Positions 8,759 to 17,789 of a stretch of DNA of 64,000 nucleotides are shown here, in pieces (the stretch's first letter is position 1; every line of letters begins with the position of its first letter). The notes under the pieces were generated by a model. It ran no database searches, had not been told where the DNA came from, and was given only the letters and a program-made list of their open reading frames with translations. Source of the stretch: Acidocella sp. Lineage in GTDB: Bacteria; Pseudomonadota; Alphaproteobacteria; Acetobacterales; Acetobacteraceae. Both the position numbers and the translations under genes were made by a program. The DNA lies in assembly GCA_027308685.1 (NCBI GenBank), contig DAIDEE010000065.1, forward strand, positions 21,476 through 85,475, read 5' to 3'.

Positions 8759-9775
8759 TCAGCTGAGTTGCCCAACCGTCTTTTCCAACAAACCCCATGC
8801 CTGATCACCGAACTTCTGTTTCCAGGTCGCATAGAAGCCAGAAGCGCTTAGAGCATTGCGGAATTTCGGTTTGTCAACATCAATGAACGTAAGTCCCGCA
8901 GCGGCCATTTTCGTTTGCAATGATGTGCTGAGCTCTTGCGAAGCCTGACGTTCCGCCAGAGCGCTCTGGTTGAACTCCTTGAGCACGATCGCCTGAATAT
9001 CTGCCGGCAACGCCTTGAAGGCAGCAGGATTACCCAGAATCCAGTAGCCATCCCATACATGGCTTGACAGACTACAATATTTTTGAACTTCGTAGAGTTT
9101 GGCTGTATCAATAATCGCCAGCGGATTTTCCTGTCCATCAACCAGATGAGTTTGCAATGCTGTGTAAACCTCACTGAAATCAATTGGGGTCGGGTAAGCG
9201 CCTAGCGCTTGGAACACGGAGGTAAGCATTGGTGCGGGCGGAACACGGATTTTGAAATTTTTCAAATCCGCAGGATTTTTGATTGGCTTTACAGCAGACG
9301 TGATCTGACGAAACCCATTATCCCAGCTCTGTCCCACCGTCATCAGGCCGGCTTTACCAATTTGAGCGCTGATAAAGGTACCAAGCTCACCATCCATCGC
9401 TTTCCAAACCTGATCATAATTATTGAAAGCAAATCCAACATTCACAATTCCAGCGGTCGGCACATAGGTTGCCAAAACTGATGATGCGAGATTGATAAAC
9501 TGCACGCCACCCAGACGAACCTGTGACAGTAATTGCGCGTCGGTCCCGAGTTGTGCCGCCGGAAACACATCAATTTGTAAACGCCCACCAGTGGCTTCCA
9601 AAATTCGTGCAGAAGCCGCCTTCGCTTGCACGTTAACAGGGTGAGAGGGCGCTTGCCCTGTAGCAAGCTTGTAAGTGAATTGTGCTGCAGCTTGAGCCTG
9701 GTGTGTAAGAATACCAACAAGTGGCAGAGCCGCTCCAGCTTGTAACGCAAAACGCCGGGTGATAGATTTTGTCAT
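8759..9775 (-). CDS. TRAP transporter DctP-family substrate-binding protein
   Basis: A 338-residue periplasmic protein. Residues 1-29 (ITRRFALQAGAALPLVG ... QAQA) form an export signal with a twin-arginine-like RRF. The body carries the DctP signatures YKLATGQAPSHPVN, GGRLQIDVFPAAQLG, LKNFKIRVPPAPM (with the arginine that usually salt-bridges a carboxylate ligand) and LVDGQENPLAII. Family knowledge predicts an organic acid ligand, often a sugar acid. It is followed directly by its permease. The ATG is preceded by a purine-rich GGAAGGAAACAA stretch. Confidence 0.88.
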   Translation of the reverse strand: MTKSITRRFALQAGAALPLVGILTHQAQAAAQFTYKLATGQAPSHPVNVQAKAASARILEATGGRLQIDVFPAAQLGTDAQLLSQVRLGGVQFINLASSVLATYVPTAGIVNVGFAFNNYDQVWKAMDGELGTFISAQIGKAGLMTVGQSWDNGFRQITSAVKPIKNPADLKNFKIRVPPAPMLTSVFQALGAYPTPIDFSEVYTALQTHLVDGQENPLAIIDTAKLYEVQKYCSLSSHVWDGYWILGNPAAFKALPADIQAIVLKEFNQSALAERQASQELSTSLQTKMAAAGLTFIDVDKPKFRNALSASGFYATWKQKFGDQAWGLLEKTVGQLS

Positions 9776-9831
9776 GTTGTTTCCTTCCGTTTGTTATTCG
9801 TTTGTACTTTGATATTGATTTAAAAATTATC

Positions 9832-10827
9832 TCATAACCAGGCTTTAATACTGGCTACGACGGCCTCAGCGGAAATACCGTACCGATCATGCAATGTGGG
9901 TAACGCTCCTGCATCAAGAAATTCATCCGGTAGCGCAATTTGATAAAATACTGGTGTAATTCCATTGCGCAGCAAAAGCGTCGCAACCGCTTCACCCAGC
10001 CCGCCAATGACTGTATGATTTTCTGCTACGATCACGATACGCCCCGGCTTGGCAGCCTCAGCTAAAATTTTTGCTTCATCGAGAGGCTTGATCGTCGGCA
10101 CATGCAACACTGCCAACTTTACGCGGTCAGCCTCCAGCACCGTTGCAGCTTCCAACGCACGCATTGTCATAAAGCCAGATGAGATCACTAAAGCATCTGT
10201 ACCATCGCGCAGTAAAGCTGCCTTACCAACCTCGAATTTATAGCCATACTCATCCAGCACAATAGGTACATTGCCACGCAACAGCCGCATGTAAACTGGT
10301 CCGTCATGCGCCGCAATGGCAGGCACCGCCTGCTCAATTTCCAAGGCGTCGCACGGATCGATGATGGTCAGATTTGGCATTCCTCTGAATATTGCAATAT
10401 CCTCAGTCGCCTGATGGCTCGGCCCATAACCAGTGGTCAGACCCGGCAGCGCACAAACAATTTTTACATTGAGTTTTTCTTCAGCGATAGCCATACAAAT
10501 AAAATCATAAGCCCGCCTTGCTGCGAACACCGCATAGGTTGTCACAAACGGCAAAGCTCCTTCGCGGGCCAGCCCTGCCGCTGCACTCATCAGCAACTGT
10601 TCGGCCATGCCCATCTGGTAGAACCGATCCGGATAGGTTTTGGCAAAAATATGTAAATCAGTATATTTCGATAAATCTGCGCTGAGGCCGACGATGTCCA
10701 ACCTGGTTGCTGCAAGCTCGGTAAGCGCATGACCAAACGGCGCCGCCTTCGTGCGCTGGCCAGGTGCCGCGAGCGAGGCAATCATCGCCGATGTGGTAAG
10801 GCGCTTTTTTGTCACAGCTTGGCTCAT
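9832..10827 (-). CDS. Transketolase-like C-terminal subunit
   Basis: A 331-residue protein with the pyrimidine-binding and C-terminal domains of transketolase. Motifs are LSADLSKYTDLHIFAKTYPDRF, QMGMAEQLLMSAAAGLAREG (with the catalytic-type glutamate) and EDIAIFRGMPNLTIIDPCD. It lacks the ThDP pyrophosphate-binding N-terminal domain, which the upstream gene supplies; the genes overlap by 4 nt. Split transketolases act as two-subunit enzymes in several dedicated sugar catabolic routes and often use sugar phosphates other than the pentose-phosphate intermediates. No kinase gene is visible nearby, so the phosphorylated substrate would have to come from elsewhere. Confidence 0.88.
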   Translation of the reverse strand: MSQAVTKKRLTTSAMIASLAAPGQRTKAAPFGHALTELAATRLDIVGLSADLSKYTDLHIFAKTYPDRFYQMGMAEQLLMSAAAGLAREGALPFVTTYAVFAARRAYDFICMAIAEEKLNVKIVCALPGLTTGYGPSHQATEDIAIFRGMPNLTIIDPCDALEIEQAVPAIAAHDGPVYMRLLRGNVPIVLDEYGYKFEVGKAALLRDGTDALVISSGFMTMRALEAATVLEADRVKLAVLHVPTIKPLDEAKILAEAAKPGRIVIVAENHTVIGGLGEAVATLLLRNGITPVFYQIALPDEFLDAGALPTLHDRYGISAEAVVASIKAWL

Positions 10828-11663
10828 GTCGGCCTCCCATTATCGAGCACGTCGAGTGCTTTTTGCCATTCATCAGCATCGACGCGCAGGAAATGATTCA
10901 TCTCGCGAGCCTCAAGAAAATCAACGCCCTTCGCCATTTTGGTATCGCATATGATCATGCGCGGCTTGAGCCCATCGTACCGCCGCGCGCGGTCAAAAAC
11001 CTCTACCAGTGCTTCAATATTATTGCCGTCAACACGCTGCGTGTACCAACCAAAAGCCTCCCAGCGGTCTACCTGCGGCTCACGCGAGGTCATCGCCGCC
11101 GAAGGTCCGTCAGCTTGCTGTCCATTCACATCAACGATGGCAATCAAATTATCCAGCTTCCAATGGCTAGCCCCCATGGCAGCCTCCCAGGTCGAACCTT
11201 CGTTCAATTCGCCATCTGAGAGCAGATTATAAATGAAGGATTTTGAATTTTTACGCTTAAGTCCCAGCGCCATACCAACTGCAATTCCAAGCCCATGGCC
11301 TAGCGAACCACCGGTGATTTCCATGCCCGGCGTGTAGGACGCCATACCAGACATCGGCAGACGGCTATCATCCGAGCCATAGGTTTCTAATTCGGCTTCG
11401 GGTAGAATGCCGGCTTCAATAAGCACCGCATATAGCGCAATCGCATAATGCCCTATCGAAAGCAGAAACCGGTCCCGCCCTTCCCAATGCGGGTCTTCCG
11501 CATAATAGGTCAGTGCATGAAAATAACTCACCGCCAGAACATCGGCAACACCTAATGCCTGCGCGATATAACCCTGACCCTGTACCTCACCCATGCGTAA
11601 AGCATTGCGGCGGATCCGGTACGCCCGCTCATCGAGCGCTACATTGCTAAGTGTCTGGCTCAA
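10824..11663 (-). CDS. Transketolase-like N-terminal (ThDP-binding) subunit
   Basis: A 279-residue protein corresponding to the thiamine-diphosphate pyrophosphate-binding domain. The motif SDGELNEGSTWEAAMGA leads to AIVDVNGQQADG, the GDG-to-N cofactor and Mg2+ loop. Near the start, RRNALRMGEVQGQGYIAQAL and SYFHALTYY are typical of the short transketolase subunit, and LSIGHYAIALYAVL holds a conserved histidine. It pairs with the C-terminal subunit encoded immediately downstream (4-nt overlap) and overlaps the SDR gene upstream by 4 nt, so the three catabolic genes are tightly coupled. Confidence 0.88.
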   Translation of the reverse strand: MSQTLSNVALDERAYRIRRNALRMGEVQGQGYIAQALGVADVLAVSYFHALTYYAEDPHWEGRDRFLLSIGHYAIALYAVLIEAGILPEAELETYGSDDSRLPMSGMASYTPGMEITGGSLGHGLGIAVGMALGLKRKNSKSFIYNLLSDGELNEGSTWEAAMGASHWKLDNLIAIVDVNGQQADGPSAAMTSREPQVDRWEAFGWYTQRVDGNNIEALVEVFDRARRYDGLKPRMIICDTKMAKGVDFLEAREMNHFLRVDADEWQKALDVLDNGRPT

Positions 11664-12409
11664 TGGATCAGCATCCCCCCATTTACATCAATCACCGCGC
11701 CGGTGATATAACCTGACAATTCCGATGCCAGGAATAAAAAGGCATTGGCTACATCCTGGGCAGTACCCAAACGGCCTATCGGAATATTCTTTAAAATCTC
11801 GGTACGGATCGCATCTGTCATCATGCCACCGGTAATGTCGGTCTGTATCAGGCCAGGTGTGACGCTGTTGACGCGAATGCCATCTGGCCCCAATTCCCGC
11901 GCCATAGCTTTGGCAAGCCCGAGCACGCCGGCTTTGGCAGCCGAATAATGCGGCCCGCCGAAAATACCGCCGCCACGCTGAGCGGAAACTGACGACATAC
12001 AAGCAATAGAACCCGATTTGCGCGACCGCATATGGGGAATGAAAGCCTGGCTGAGATACAGCACACCACGCAAATTAACATCCAGAACACGGTCCCAGTT
12101 ATCGGGTTTGATATCCATGATCTTAAGCGGCTGCGTAATACCCGCGTTGTTGATCAGAATATCGACATGGCCAAACACCTCAACAACCTGGACAGCCGCA
12201 CGGACGCAGGCCGCCTCATCAGTTACATCGCAGGCGATACCAATATGCTGGCTACCCAAACTTTGCGCGGCCGATGCAGCGGCAATCTGGTCAAGGTCGA
12301 GTATCGCCACTCTGGCGCCGTGTTCGGCGAATAACCGGGCGGTTGCCAAGCCAATTCCAGCCCGGCTGGCAGCACCGGAAATGACGGCAGTTTTACCGTT
12401 AAGCAGCAT
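11660..12409 (-). CDS. SDR-family NAD(P)-dependent dehydrogenase
   Basis: A short-chain dehydrogenase of about 249 residues from the chosen start. It has the cofactor loop SGAASRAGIGLATA (TGxxxGIG-type with an extra residue), NNAG in ILINNAGITQ, and the catalytic Ser-Tyr-Lys set in SSVSAQRG and YSAAKAG. PGLIQTDITGGM and the C-terminal SGYITGAVIDVNGGML complete a 3-oxoacyl reductase/polyol dehydrogenase-like SDR. GGAGG 5 nt before the ATG at 12409 favours that start; an in-frame ATG at 12445 would add 12 residues. It is the first gene of the operon with the split transketolase and TRAP importer, so it probably oxidises the imported compound. Confidence 0.85.
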   Translation of the reverse strand: MLLNGKTAVISGAASRAGIGLATARLFAEHGARVAILDLDQIAAASAAQSLGSQHIGIACDVTDEAACVRAAVQVVEVFGHVDILINNAGITQPLKIMDIKPDNWDRVLDVNLRGVLYLSQAFIPHMRSRKSGSIACMSSVSAQRGGGIFGGPHYSAAKAGVLGLAKAMARELGPDGIRVNSVTPGLIQTDITGGMMTDAIRTEILKNIPIGRLGTAQDVANAFLFLASELSGYITGAVIDVNGGMLIH

Positions 12410-12487
12410 GGGTTCCTCCAGAACATTGCTATTGTTCGGGTCCAATGCACCCCTCCCGCACCTCTGACAAAGCCATTCTTTACATCG

Positions 12488-12510
12488 ATTAGTGAATGTG
12501 GCTCACTAAT
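12488..12510. promoter_or_regulatory. LysR-type palindromic operator between SDR operon and regulator
   Basis: ATTAGTGA (12488-12495) and TCACTAAT (12503-12510) form a perfect 8-bp inverted repeat around a 7-nt centre, containing the T-N11-A pattern of LysR-family sites. It lies between the divergent SDR operon (start 12409) and the regulator gene (start 12514). The upstream in-frame ATG at 12496 falls inside the repeat, which supports 12514 as the regulator start. Confidence 0.6.
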
Positions 12511-12513
12511 GTC

Positions 12514-13398
12514 ATGCTTCATAAGATCCCTCTTTCGGTGTTGCGCAGCTTCGAGGCAGCCGGGCGCAGCGGTTCATTCCGTATTGCCGCTGACGAGCTA
12601 GGGTTAACGCCTGGGGCCGTCAGCCACGCCATTGCCAAACTGGAGGATGCACTAGGCGTAAGCCTATTTACCCGAACCACCAGAGCCGTAGCGCTGACCC
12701 CCGAAGGCGAGACACTGATGCTTCATGTCGAGCGCGGCTTCAATGAATTGCGACAAGGTCTAGAGCGCGTCTCCGCGCGCGGTCAAAGACTACTGAGGCT
12801 GCATGCCGCACCCAGCTTTGCGGCACAATTCTTAGCACCGCGCCTGCCACGCTTCCTGGCGGCTCATCCCGACATTGAAATCCGCCTCGCCGCAGGCACC
12901 GACTACGCCCGTTTCAAAGCCGATGAATTCGACGCCGACATTGTTTATGGAAAACTGCCGGTCGCCGCCGGACTCTTGGCGGTTCATCTGACCCAGGAAA
13001 TGGTAACCCCGTTGTGCGCACCCGCCTTAGCTGCAGCTATCCACACACCGCGTGATCTATTAACACAAAAACTTATCCACAGTGACAATAAGCAAATCAG
13101 ATGGTCCGATTGGTTTGGTGTCAACAACATCAAAGCACCAACACCGCACGGCTTGCGTTTTGACCGCAGTTTTCTCGCCATCAGTGCTGCTGCTGATGGA
13201 CAGGGCGTGGCGCTGGAATCCACCCTTTTGGCGCAACGGGAAATAAAACAAGGCCGACTGATGGCTCCGCTTGCCGGATTGGCGCAAGACATCACCTATA
13301 TCGGACATCATTTCATCTACCCCCGCGCACGCCAAGGTAGCCCCTTAATTGAAACATTTTTAGCTTGGCTGCTGCAGGAACTCGACCAACCGCCCTAA
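12514..13398 (+). CDS. LysR-family transcriptional regulator, GcvA-like
   Basis: A protein of about 294 residues. The N-terminal winged helix (about 1-60) reads LSVLRSFEAAGRSGSFRIAA, then ELGLTPGAVSHAIAKLE and LFTRTTRAVALTPEGE, which is the GcvA subgroup pattern. The remaining part is a LysR effector-binding domain with FLAAHPDIEIRLAAGT and a C-terminal segment ending near FLAWLLQEL. It is transcribed away from the SDR-transketolase-TRAP operon and most likely controls it through the palindrome at 12488-12510. The start at 12514 agrees with family alignments; no clear ribosome-binding site is seen. Confidence 0.87.
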   Translation: MLHKIPLSVLRSFEAAGRSGSFRIAADELGLTPGAVSHAIAKLEDALGVSLFTRTTRAVALTPEGETLMLHVERGFNELRQGLERVSARGQRLLRLHAAPSFAAQFLAPRLPRFLAAHPDIEIRLAAGTDYARFKADEFDADIVYGKLPVAAGLLAVHLTQEMVTPLCAPALAAAIHTPRDLLTQKLIHSDNKQIRWSDWFGVNNIKAPTPHGLRFDRSFLAISAAADGQGVALESTLLAQREIKQGRLMAPLAGLAQDITYIGHHFIYPRARQGSPLIETFLAWLLQELDQPP

Positions 13399-13565
13399 CT
13401 TCTAAAAAAGATCTGGCCAGAGGTTTGGCTGCAATCCACCAAAACTCTGATTGCAAATGCTTGCTTCATTGTCAAAAATTCGCTTAACTCTAAAACCTAC
13501 AGATGCGCTAAGCACTCCGGTGACGCAAGCCGCAAAATGTCTAAAATTTTTGAGACGGGCAGGCA

Positions 13566-16500
13566 ATGAAACCACAACAACGCGTGATTCCACAACGAAG
13601 GCACTACAACAAATGGGTCGGCGACCAAACTGTCGAAGATTTTGCACTCCGATATACCGCACAAAAAGCCCGTCGTTGGTCGGCATTTCGGGTCGGCAAT
13701 ACCGCGCTGGGCGCCGTATCCTTTCTTGCCTGTGAGGCGATTGGTGGATCAATAACCTTAGCTTTTGGTTTCACCAATGCCATAGCAGCTATCGCAGCAA
13801 GTGGCACCGTCATGTTTCTGGTAGGGTTGCCCATTTGCATCTCGGCAACCCGCAATGGCGTCGATGTCGATCTACTAACCCGCGGTGCTGGTTTCGGCTA
13901 TATCGGGTCTACAATCACGTCCCTAATCTACGCGATGTTCACCTTTATTTTATTTTCTATCGAAGCCAGTATCATGTCGACAGCCATCGTTATGGTTGTG
14001 CACCTACCGCTTTGGGTTGCCAATATCATCAGCGCCCTCGTCGTGATTCCCATTGCAGTATTTGGAGTCCGCGCGATCAGCCAAATGCAACTTTGGACGC
14101 AACCAATCTGGCTTAGTTTACAATTTGGCCCACTTATCTACCTTGCATGGCGCGGCCTGCCTGATTTCAGTGCATGGACTCAATTTAGTGGTACCCAGGG
14201 AATTAATAGATTTTCTCTCCTGCCATTTGGAATGGCGGCCTCGATTCTATTATCTTTACTCCCACAAATTGGAGAGCAAGTTGATTATCTGCGCTTCATG
14301 CCAGACCGCCAAAACACCAGTGCCATCAGCCGGTGGAGCGCAATGCTCTTTGCGGGACCAGGTTGGATACTCACGGGTTGCGCCAAGATAGCTGCCGGTT
14401 CATTTCTCACCTACCTCGCCATTCAACGCGGTATCGATTGGGACAGCGCAGCACAGCCCGCAATCATGTTTCGTATTGCTTACCTTGAAATCTTTCATAA
14501 TCCGGCGCTCGCGTCGGCACTTATGCTAATATTTGTTGTCACGTGTCAGATTAAAATTAACACCACCAATGCCTATGCTGGTTCTATCGCCTGGTCGAAC
14601 TTTTTCTCCCGCTTAACCCATAGCCATCCCGGACGTGTGATATGGGTTGTATTCAATGTTTTGTTAGCTCTGCTCCTTATGGAAGTTGGTATTTTCCGCG
14701 TTATACAAAGTATCCTTGGCCTGTATGCAAATTTTGCGGTGGGCTGGATGGGCGCACTTGCAGCAGACCTCACCATAAACAAGCCGCTCGGGCTAAGCCC
14801 ACCGGGTATCGAATTCAAACGAGCCAATCTATATGACATAAATCCAGTCGGTGTGGGTGCAATGGGGCTATCGGTTCTCATCTCAACCGCAATGAGCTTT
14901 AATGTATTTGGTGCTAACGCCCATGCTCTCGCACCGTTCGCAGGGCTCATAGTGGCCTTTGTCGCAGCGCCAGCTATCGCGCTTTTGACCAAAGGAAAAT
15001 ATTATCTGGCACGCGTAACCTCATCCCCAAAATCATCTCATAAATGTATAATATGTGAAACAAAATTCGAAGGCGCAGATCTTGCAAGCTGCCCTGCCTA
15101 CGGTGGCTATATATGCTCACTTTGCTGCTCACTCGATGCACGCTGCCATGACCTTTGTAAGCCAGATGGACGCTTCTCGGCGCAAATGGCATCTCTGACC
15201 AAGCCACTTATACCTAAAGCAATATATGAAAAGCTCGACCACCGGCTTTTTCACTTTACCGGCGTTTTTCTACTTCTCACGGCAATCATTGCTGCTCTCC
15301 TGAGTCTGACTGGCTTTGAGTACGGCAATATAGATCCTGCTCATCGCCCCATAATCAACGAAACGTTGCTAGTTGTCTTCTTGATCCTCTTCATCCTCTC
15401 GGCTTTGGCTGCGTGGCTATTGGTGCTGGCTCACACGAGCCGGCGCGCCGCCGAAGTTGAAATTACCCATCAAACAACTATGCTTATGGAAGAGATTGCG
15501 GCTCACGAAAAAACCGATACAGCATTGGAAAAAGCTAAAGCAGCTGCTGAAGCTGCAAATACCGCAAAAAGCCGGTACCTAGTGGGTGTTATCCATGAGA
15601 TCAGGGCACCATTGAATGCCATATTTGGCTATGCACAGTTACTCGAAAACAGCAGCAGTCTGCGACCAGAAGACGCCGTGCGTACAATTCGGCGTAGCGC
15701 CGAACATCTGTCCAACATGGTCGATGGATTGCTTGACATTTCACAAATTGAAACTGGGTCTCTGCAATTGCACCGAGATTTGGTCAATTTCCCCGAATTT
15801 CTTGACCAAATTGTTGATATGTTCAAGCTACAGGCCGCCGCTAAGCGGATTGGCTTCTTCCATGAACGTATCGGCTACATTCCCGAATTTATTTATACTG
15901 ATGAAAAGCGATTACGGCAGATTCTTATCAACCTTCTGTCAAATGCGGTAAAATATACGGATTTAGGTAGCGCGACACTGCGTATCCAGATACGTGGACA
16001 AGTAACAGAGTTCGAGGTCATCGATACGGGTCATGGCATCCGACCCGAAGATATCGATACCATATTCGAGCCGTTCGAACGCGGACATATGGCCGCAACA
16101 AATGCAATGCCTGGCACAGGACTGGGACTAACCATTTCAAAGCTACTGACCCAGATACTAGGAGGAGAAATATCAGTCGAGAGCTCTCCTGGAGAGGGAA
16201 GCCGCTTCAGAGTTCGTCTGCTCTTGTCCGAAGCCCGAGATATTTTGCGCCCGCAAACCGAACGCCGCATTACAGCCTATGAGAACACACGACGTCACGT
16301 TTTGATGGTTGATGACGACCACGACCACCTCGATCTTCTGACCGAAATATTACAGCCCCTGGGGTTTACTGTCACGACAGCACCTGACGGTTCCAGTTGT
16401 CTCAATATTTTTGATAGCCATAAATTTGATCTCGTTATTTTAGACATCGCAATGCCCGGATTGTCAGGTCTTGAAGTGGCGGCACAGATCAAATCACGCA

Positions 16501-16925
16501 GCTCCCACACCAAAATATTGATCGTATCAGGAAATTTTCATGATGCAAAACGACTTTCAGGGCCGACCTCAGCTAAATGCTATGATGCATTTTTAACCAA
16601 ACCGATTGACATCAAGGCCCTTCTGACAAAAATCAAAAACCTACTCGGCCTCAATTGGATCTATGAAGTTCCCCCATTACCCGCAACATTAATATCCGAC
16701 CCTCTTGTAATGACCCGCCCTGAGCGCAGGCACCTACTTGATCTTCTTCAACTTGGTCAAATTGGATACATCCGCGGTATCGAAGCAAAATTAGATGAAA
16801 TCATAATAGTCGAGCCAGAAACCCTTGAGTTTTGCGATTATCTCCGTACGATGATACGAGCGTTTGAATTACACCGATATAACAAATGCCTCGAACAATT
16901 GCCCGAGTTGATCCCCCATGAGTAG
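13566..16925 (+). CDS. NCS1 transporter-histidine kinase-receiver fusion sensor
   Basis: A 1119-residue membrane protein. Residues 1-480 form an NCS1 purine/cytosine/hydantoin permease domain (WSAFRVGNTALGAVSF, CEAIGGSITLAFGFTN, DLLTRGAGFGYIGSTITSL). Residues 494-531 are a cysteine cluster (C494, C497, C509, C517, C520, C521, C527, C531), probably metal-binding. Two more membrane segments (about 562-583, 600-623) and a short coiled coil (630-670) lead to a HisKA domain with His677 (HEIRAP). The ATPase part has N793, DTGHG (820-824) and GTGLGL (850-855). A receiver domain follows with D916-D918, phospho-acceptor D960 and K1012, then a helical tail (1050-1119) with no Hpt HxxKG motif. It should sense an NCS1-type ligand and signal to the overlapping response regulator. 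Confidence 0.9.
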   Translation: MKPQQRVIPQRRHYNKWVGDQTVEDFALRYTAQKARRWSAFRVGNTALGAVSFLACEAIGGSITLAFGFTNAIAAIAASGTVMFLVGLPICISATRNGVDVDLLTRGAGFGYIGSTITSLIYAMFTFILFSIEASIMSTAIVMVVHLPLWVANIISALVVIPIAVFGVRAISQMQLWTQPIWLSLQFGPLIYLAWRGLPDFSAWTQFSGTQGINRFSLLPFGMAASILLSLLPQIGEQVDYLRFMPDRQNTSAISRWSAMLFAGPGWILTGCAKIAAGSFLTYLAIQRGIDWDSAAQPAIMFRIAYLEIFHNPALASALMLIFVVTCQIKINTTNAYAGSIAWSNFFSRLTHSHPGRVIWVVFNVLLALLLMEVGIFRVIQSILGLYANFAVGWMGALAADLTINKPLGLSPPGIEFKRANLYDINPVGVGAMGLSVLISTAMSFNVFGANAHALAPFAGLIVAFVAAPAIALLTKGKYYLARVTSSPKSSHKCIICETKFEGADLASCPAYGGYICSLCCSLDARCHDLCKPDGRFSAQMASLTKPLIPKAIYEKLDHRLFHFTGVFLLLTAIIAALLSLTGFEYGNIDPAHRPIINETLLVVFLILFILSALAAWLLVLAHTSRRAAEVEITHQTTMLMEEIAAHEKTDTALEKAKAAAEAANTAKSRYLVGVIHEIRAPLNAIFGYAQLLENSSSLRPEDAVRTIRRSAEHLSNMVDGLLDISQIETGSLQLHRDLVNFPEFLDQIVDMFKLQAAAKRIGFFHERIGYIPEFIYTDEKRLRQILINLLSNAVKYTDLGSATLRIQIRGQVTEFEVIDTGHGIRPEDIDTIFEPFERGHMAATNAMPGTGLGLTISKLLTQILGGEISVESSPGEGSRFRVRLLLSEARDILRPQTERRITAYENTRRHVLMVDDDHDHLDLLTEILQPLGFTVTTAPDGSSCLNIFDSHKFDLVILDIAMPGLSGLEVAAQIKSRSSHTKILIVSGNFHDAKRLSGPTSAKCYDAFLTKPIDIKALLTKIKNLLGLNWIYEVPPLPATLISDPLVMTRPERRHLLDLLQLGQIGYIRGIEAKLDEIIIVEPETLEFCDYLRTMIRAFELHRYNKCLEQLPELIPHE

Positions 16926-17787
16926 CACTAGCCAACGCGATATTGTTTTAGTCGTCGATGACACACCTGAAACGCTAGGGTTTTTAACCGAAGCGCTAGA
17001 ACACGCTGGCGTTACCGTATTAGTTGCAACCGATGGGATGAGTGCCGTAAAACTACTAAGTCATATCATTCCGGATTTAATACTGATGGATGCCGTAATG
17101 CCCACCATCGATGGTTTCATGACATGCCGCCTCATCAAAGCTGATCCAGCACTATCGCACATACCCGTGATTTTTATGACAGGTCTGTCTGATACAACGC
17201 ATGTTGTAAAAGGCCTGGAATCCGGGGGTGTCGATTATGTCGCAAAACCACTTGTCATTGATGAACTTCTCGCGCGTATCCGGGTACATCTTAGCAACGC
17301 CCGCATCGCAAATCGTACAAAAATTATGTTGGATGCGACTGGAGGTTATCTGCTGGCCGCCAATGAAGCTGGCGAATTGCGCTGGTGTGCACCGCAAGCC
17401 GAAAAGCGCTTAGCCAATGCAATTGAAAATTTTCAGGCAGACAAATTTATGATTCCACGAGAAAAAGTGATCGCAGCACAAGGTCGTGAATTAAAATTTC
17501 TCTTTTTAAGTCGTACTGGTCCGAATGAATATTTATTCCGTCTCACTGAATCAGGGGGAGGCCAAGAAGAAGCATTTCTTCGACAATATCTTTCATTAAC
17601 CATGCGCGAGGCAGAGGTTCTGGTATGGATTGCCCGCGGTAAATCAAATCGTGATATCAGCGATATTCTCGGGATTAGCCCTCGCACAGTCAACAAACAT
17701 CTTGAGCAGGTCTTTACAAAACTTGGTGTTGAGAACCGCGCGTCAGCCGCAGCCCTAGCTGTCAACGCTCTCGCAACGCGGCAATAA
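16918..17787 (+). CDS. Response regulator, receiver plus LuxR-type DNA-binding domain
   Basis: A 289-residue protein. The receiver domain (about 8-125) has the acidic pair D14-D15, phospho-acceptor D58 in LILMDAVMP, T88 in FMTG and K110 in YVAKP. A middle segment of about 90 residues has no recognised domain. The C-terminal LuxR/GerE helix-turn-helix (about 225-285) reads LTMREAEVLVWIARGKSNRDI and ISPRTVNKHLEQVF. The start overlaps the transporter-kinase gene by 8 nt, so the two form one two-component system. It ends 2 nt from the end of convergent urtE. Likely targets are the adjacent urea, purine and urease genes, which is inference from position. Confidence 0.9.
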   Translation: MSSTSQRDIVLVVDDTPETLGFLTEALEHAGVTVLVATDGMSAVKLLSHIIPDLILMDAVMPTIDGFMTCRLIKADPALSHIPVIFMTGLSDTTHVVKGLESGGVDYVAKPLVIDELLARIRVHLSNARIANRTKIMLDATGGYLLAANEAGELRWCAPQAEKRLANAIENFQADKFMIPREKVIAAQGRELKFLFLSRTGPNEYLFRLTESGGGQEEAFLRQYLSLTMREAEVLVWIARGKSNRDISDILGISPRTVNKHLEQVFTKLGVENRASAAALAVNALATRQ

Positions 17788-17789
17788 CA

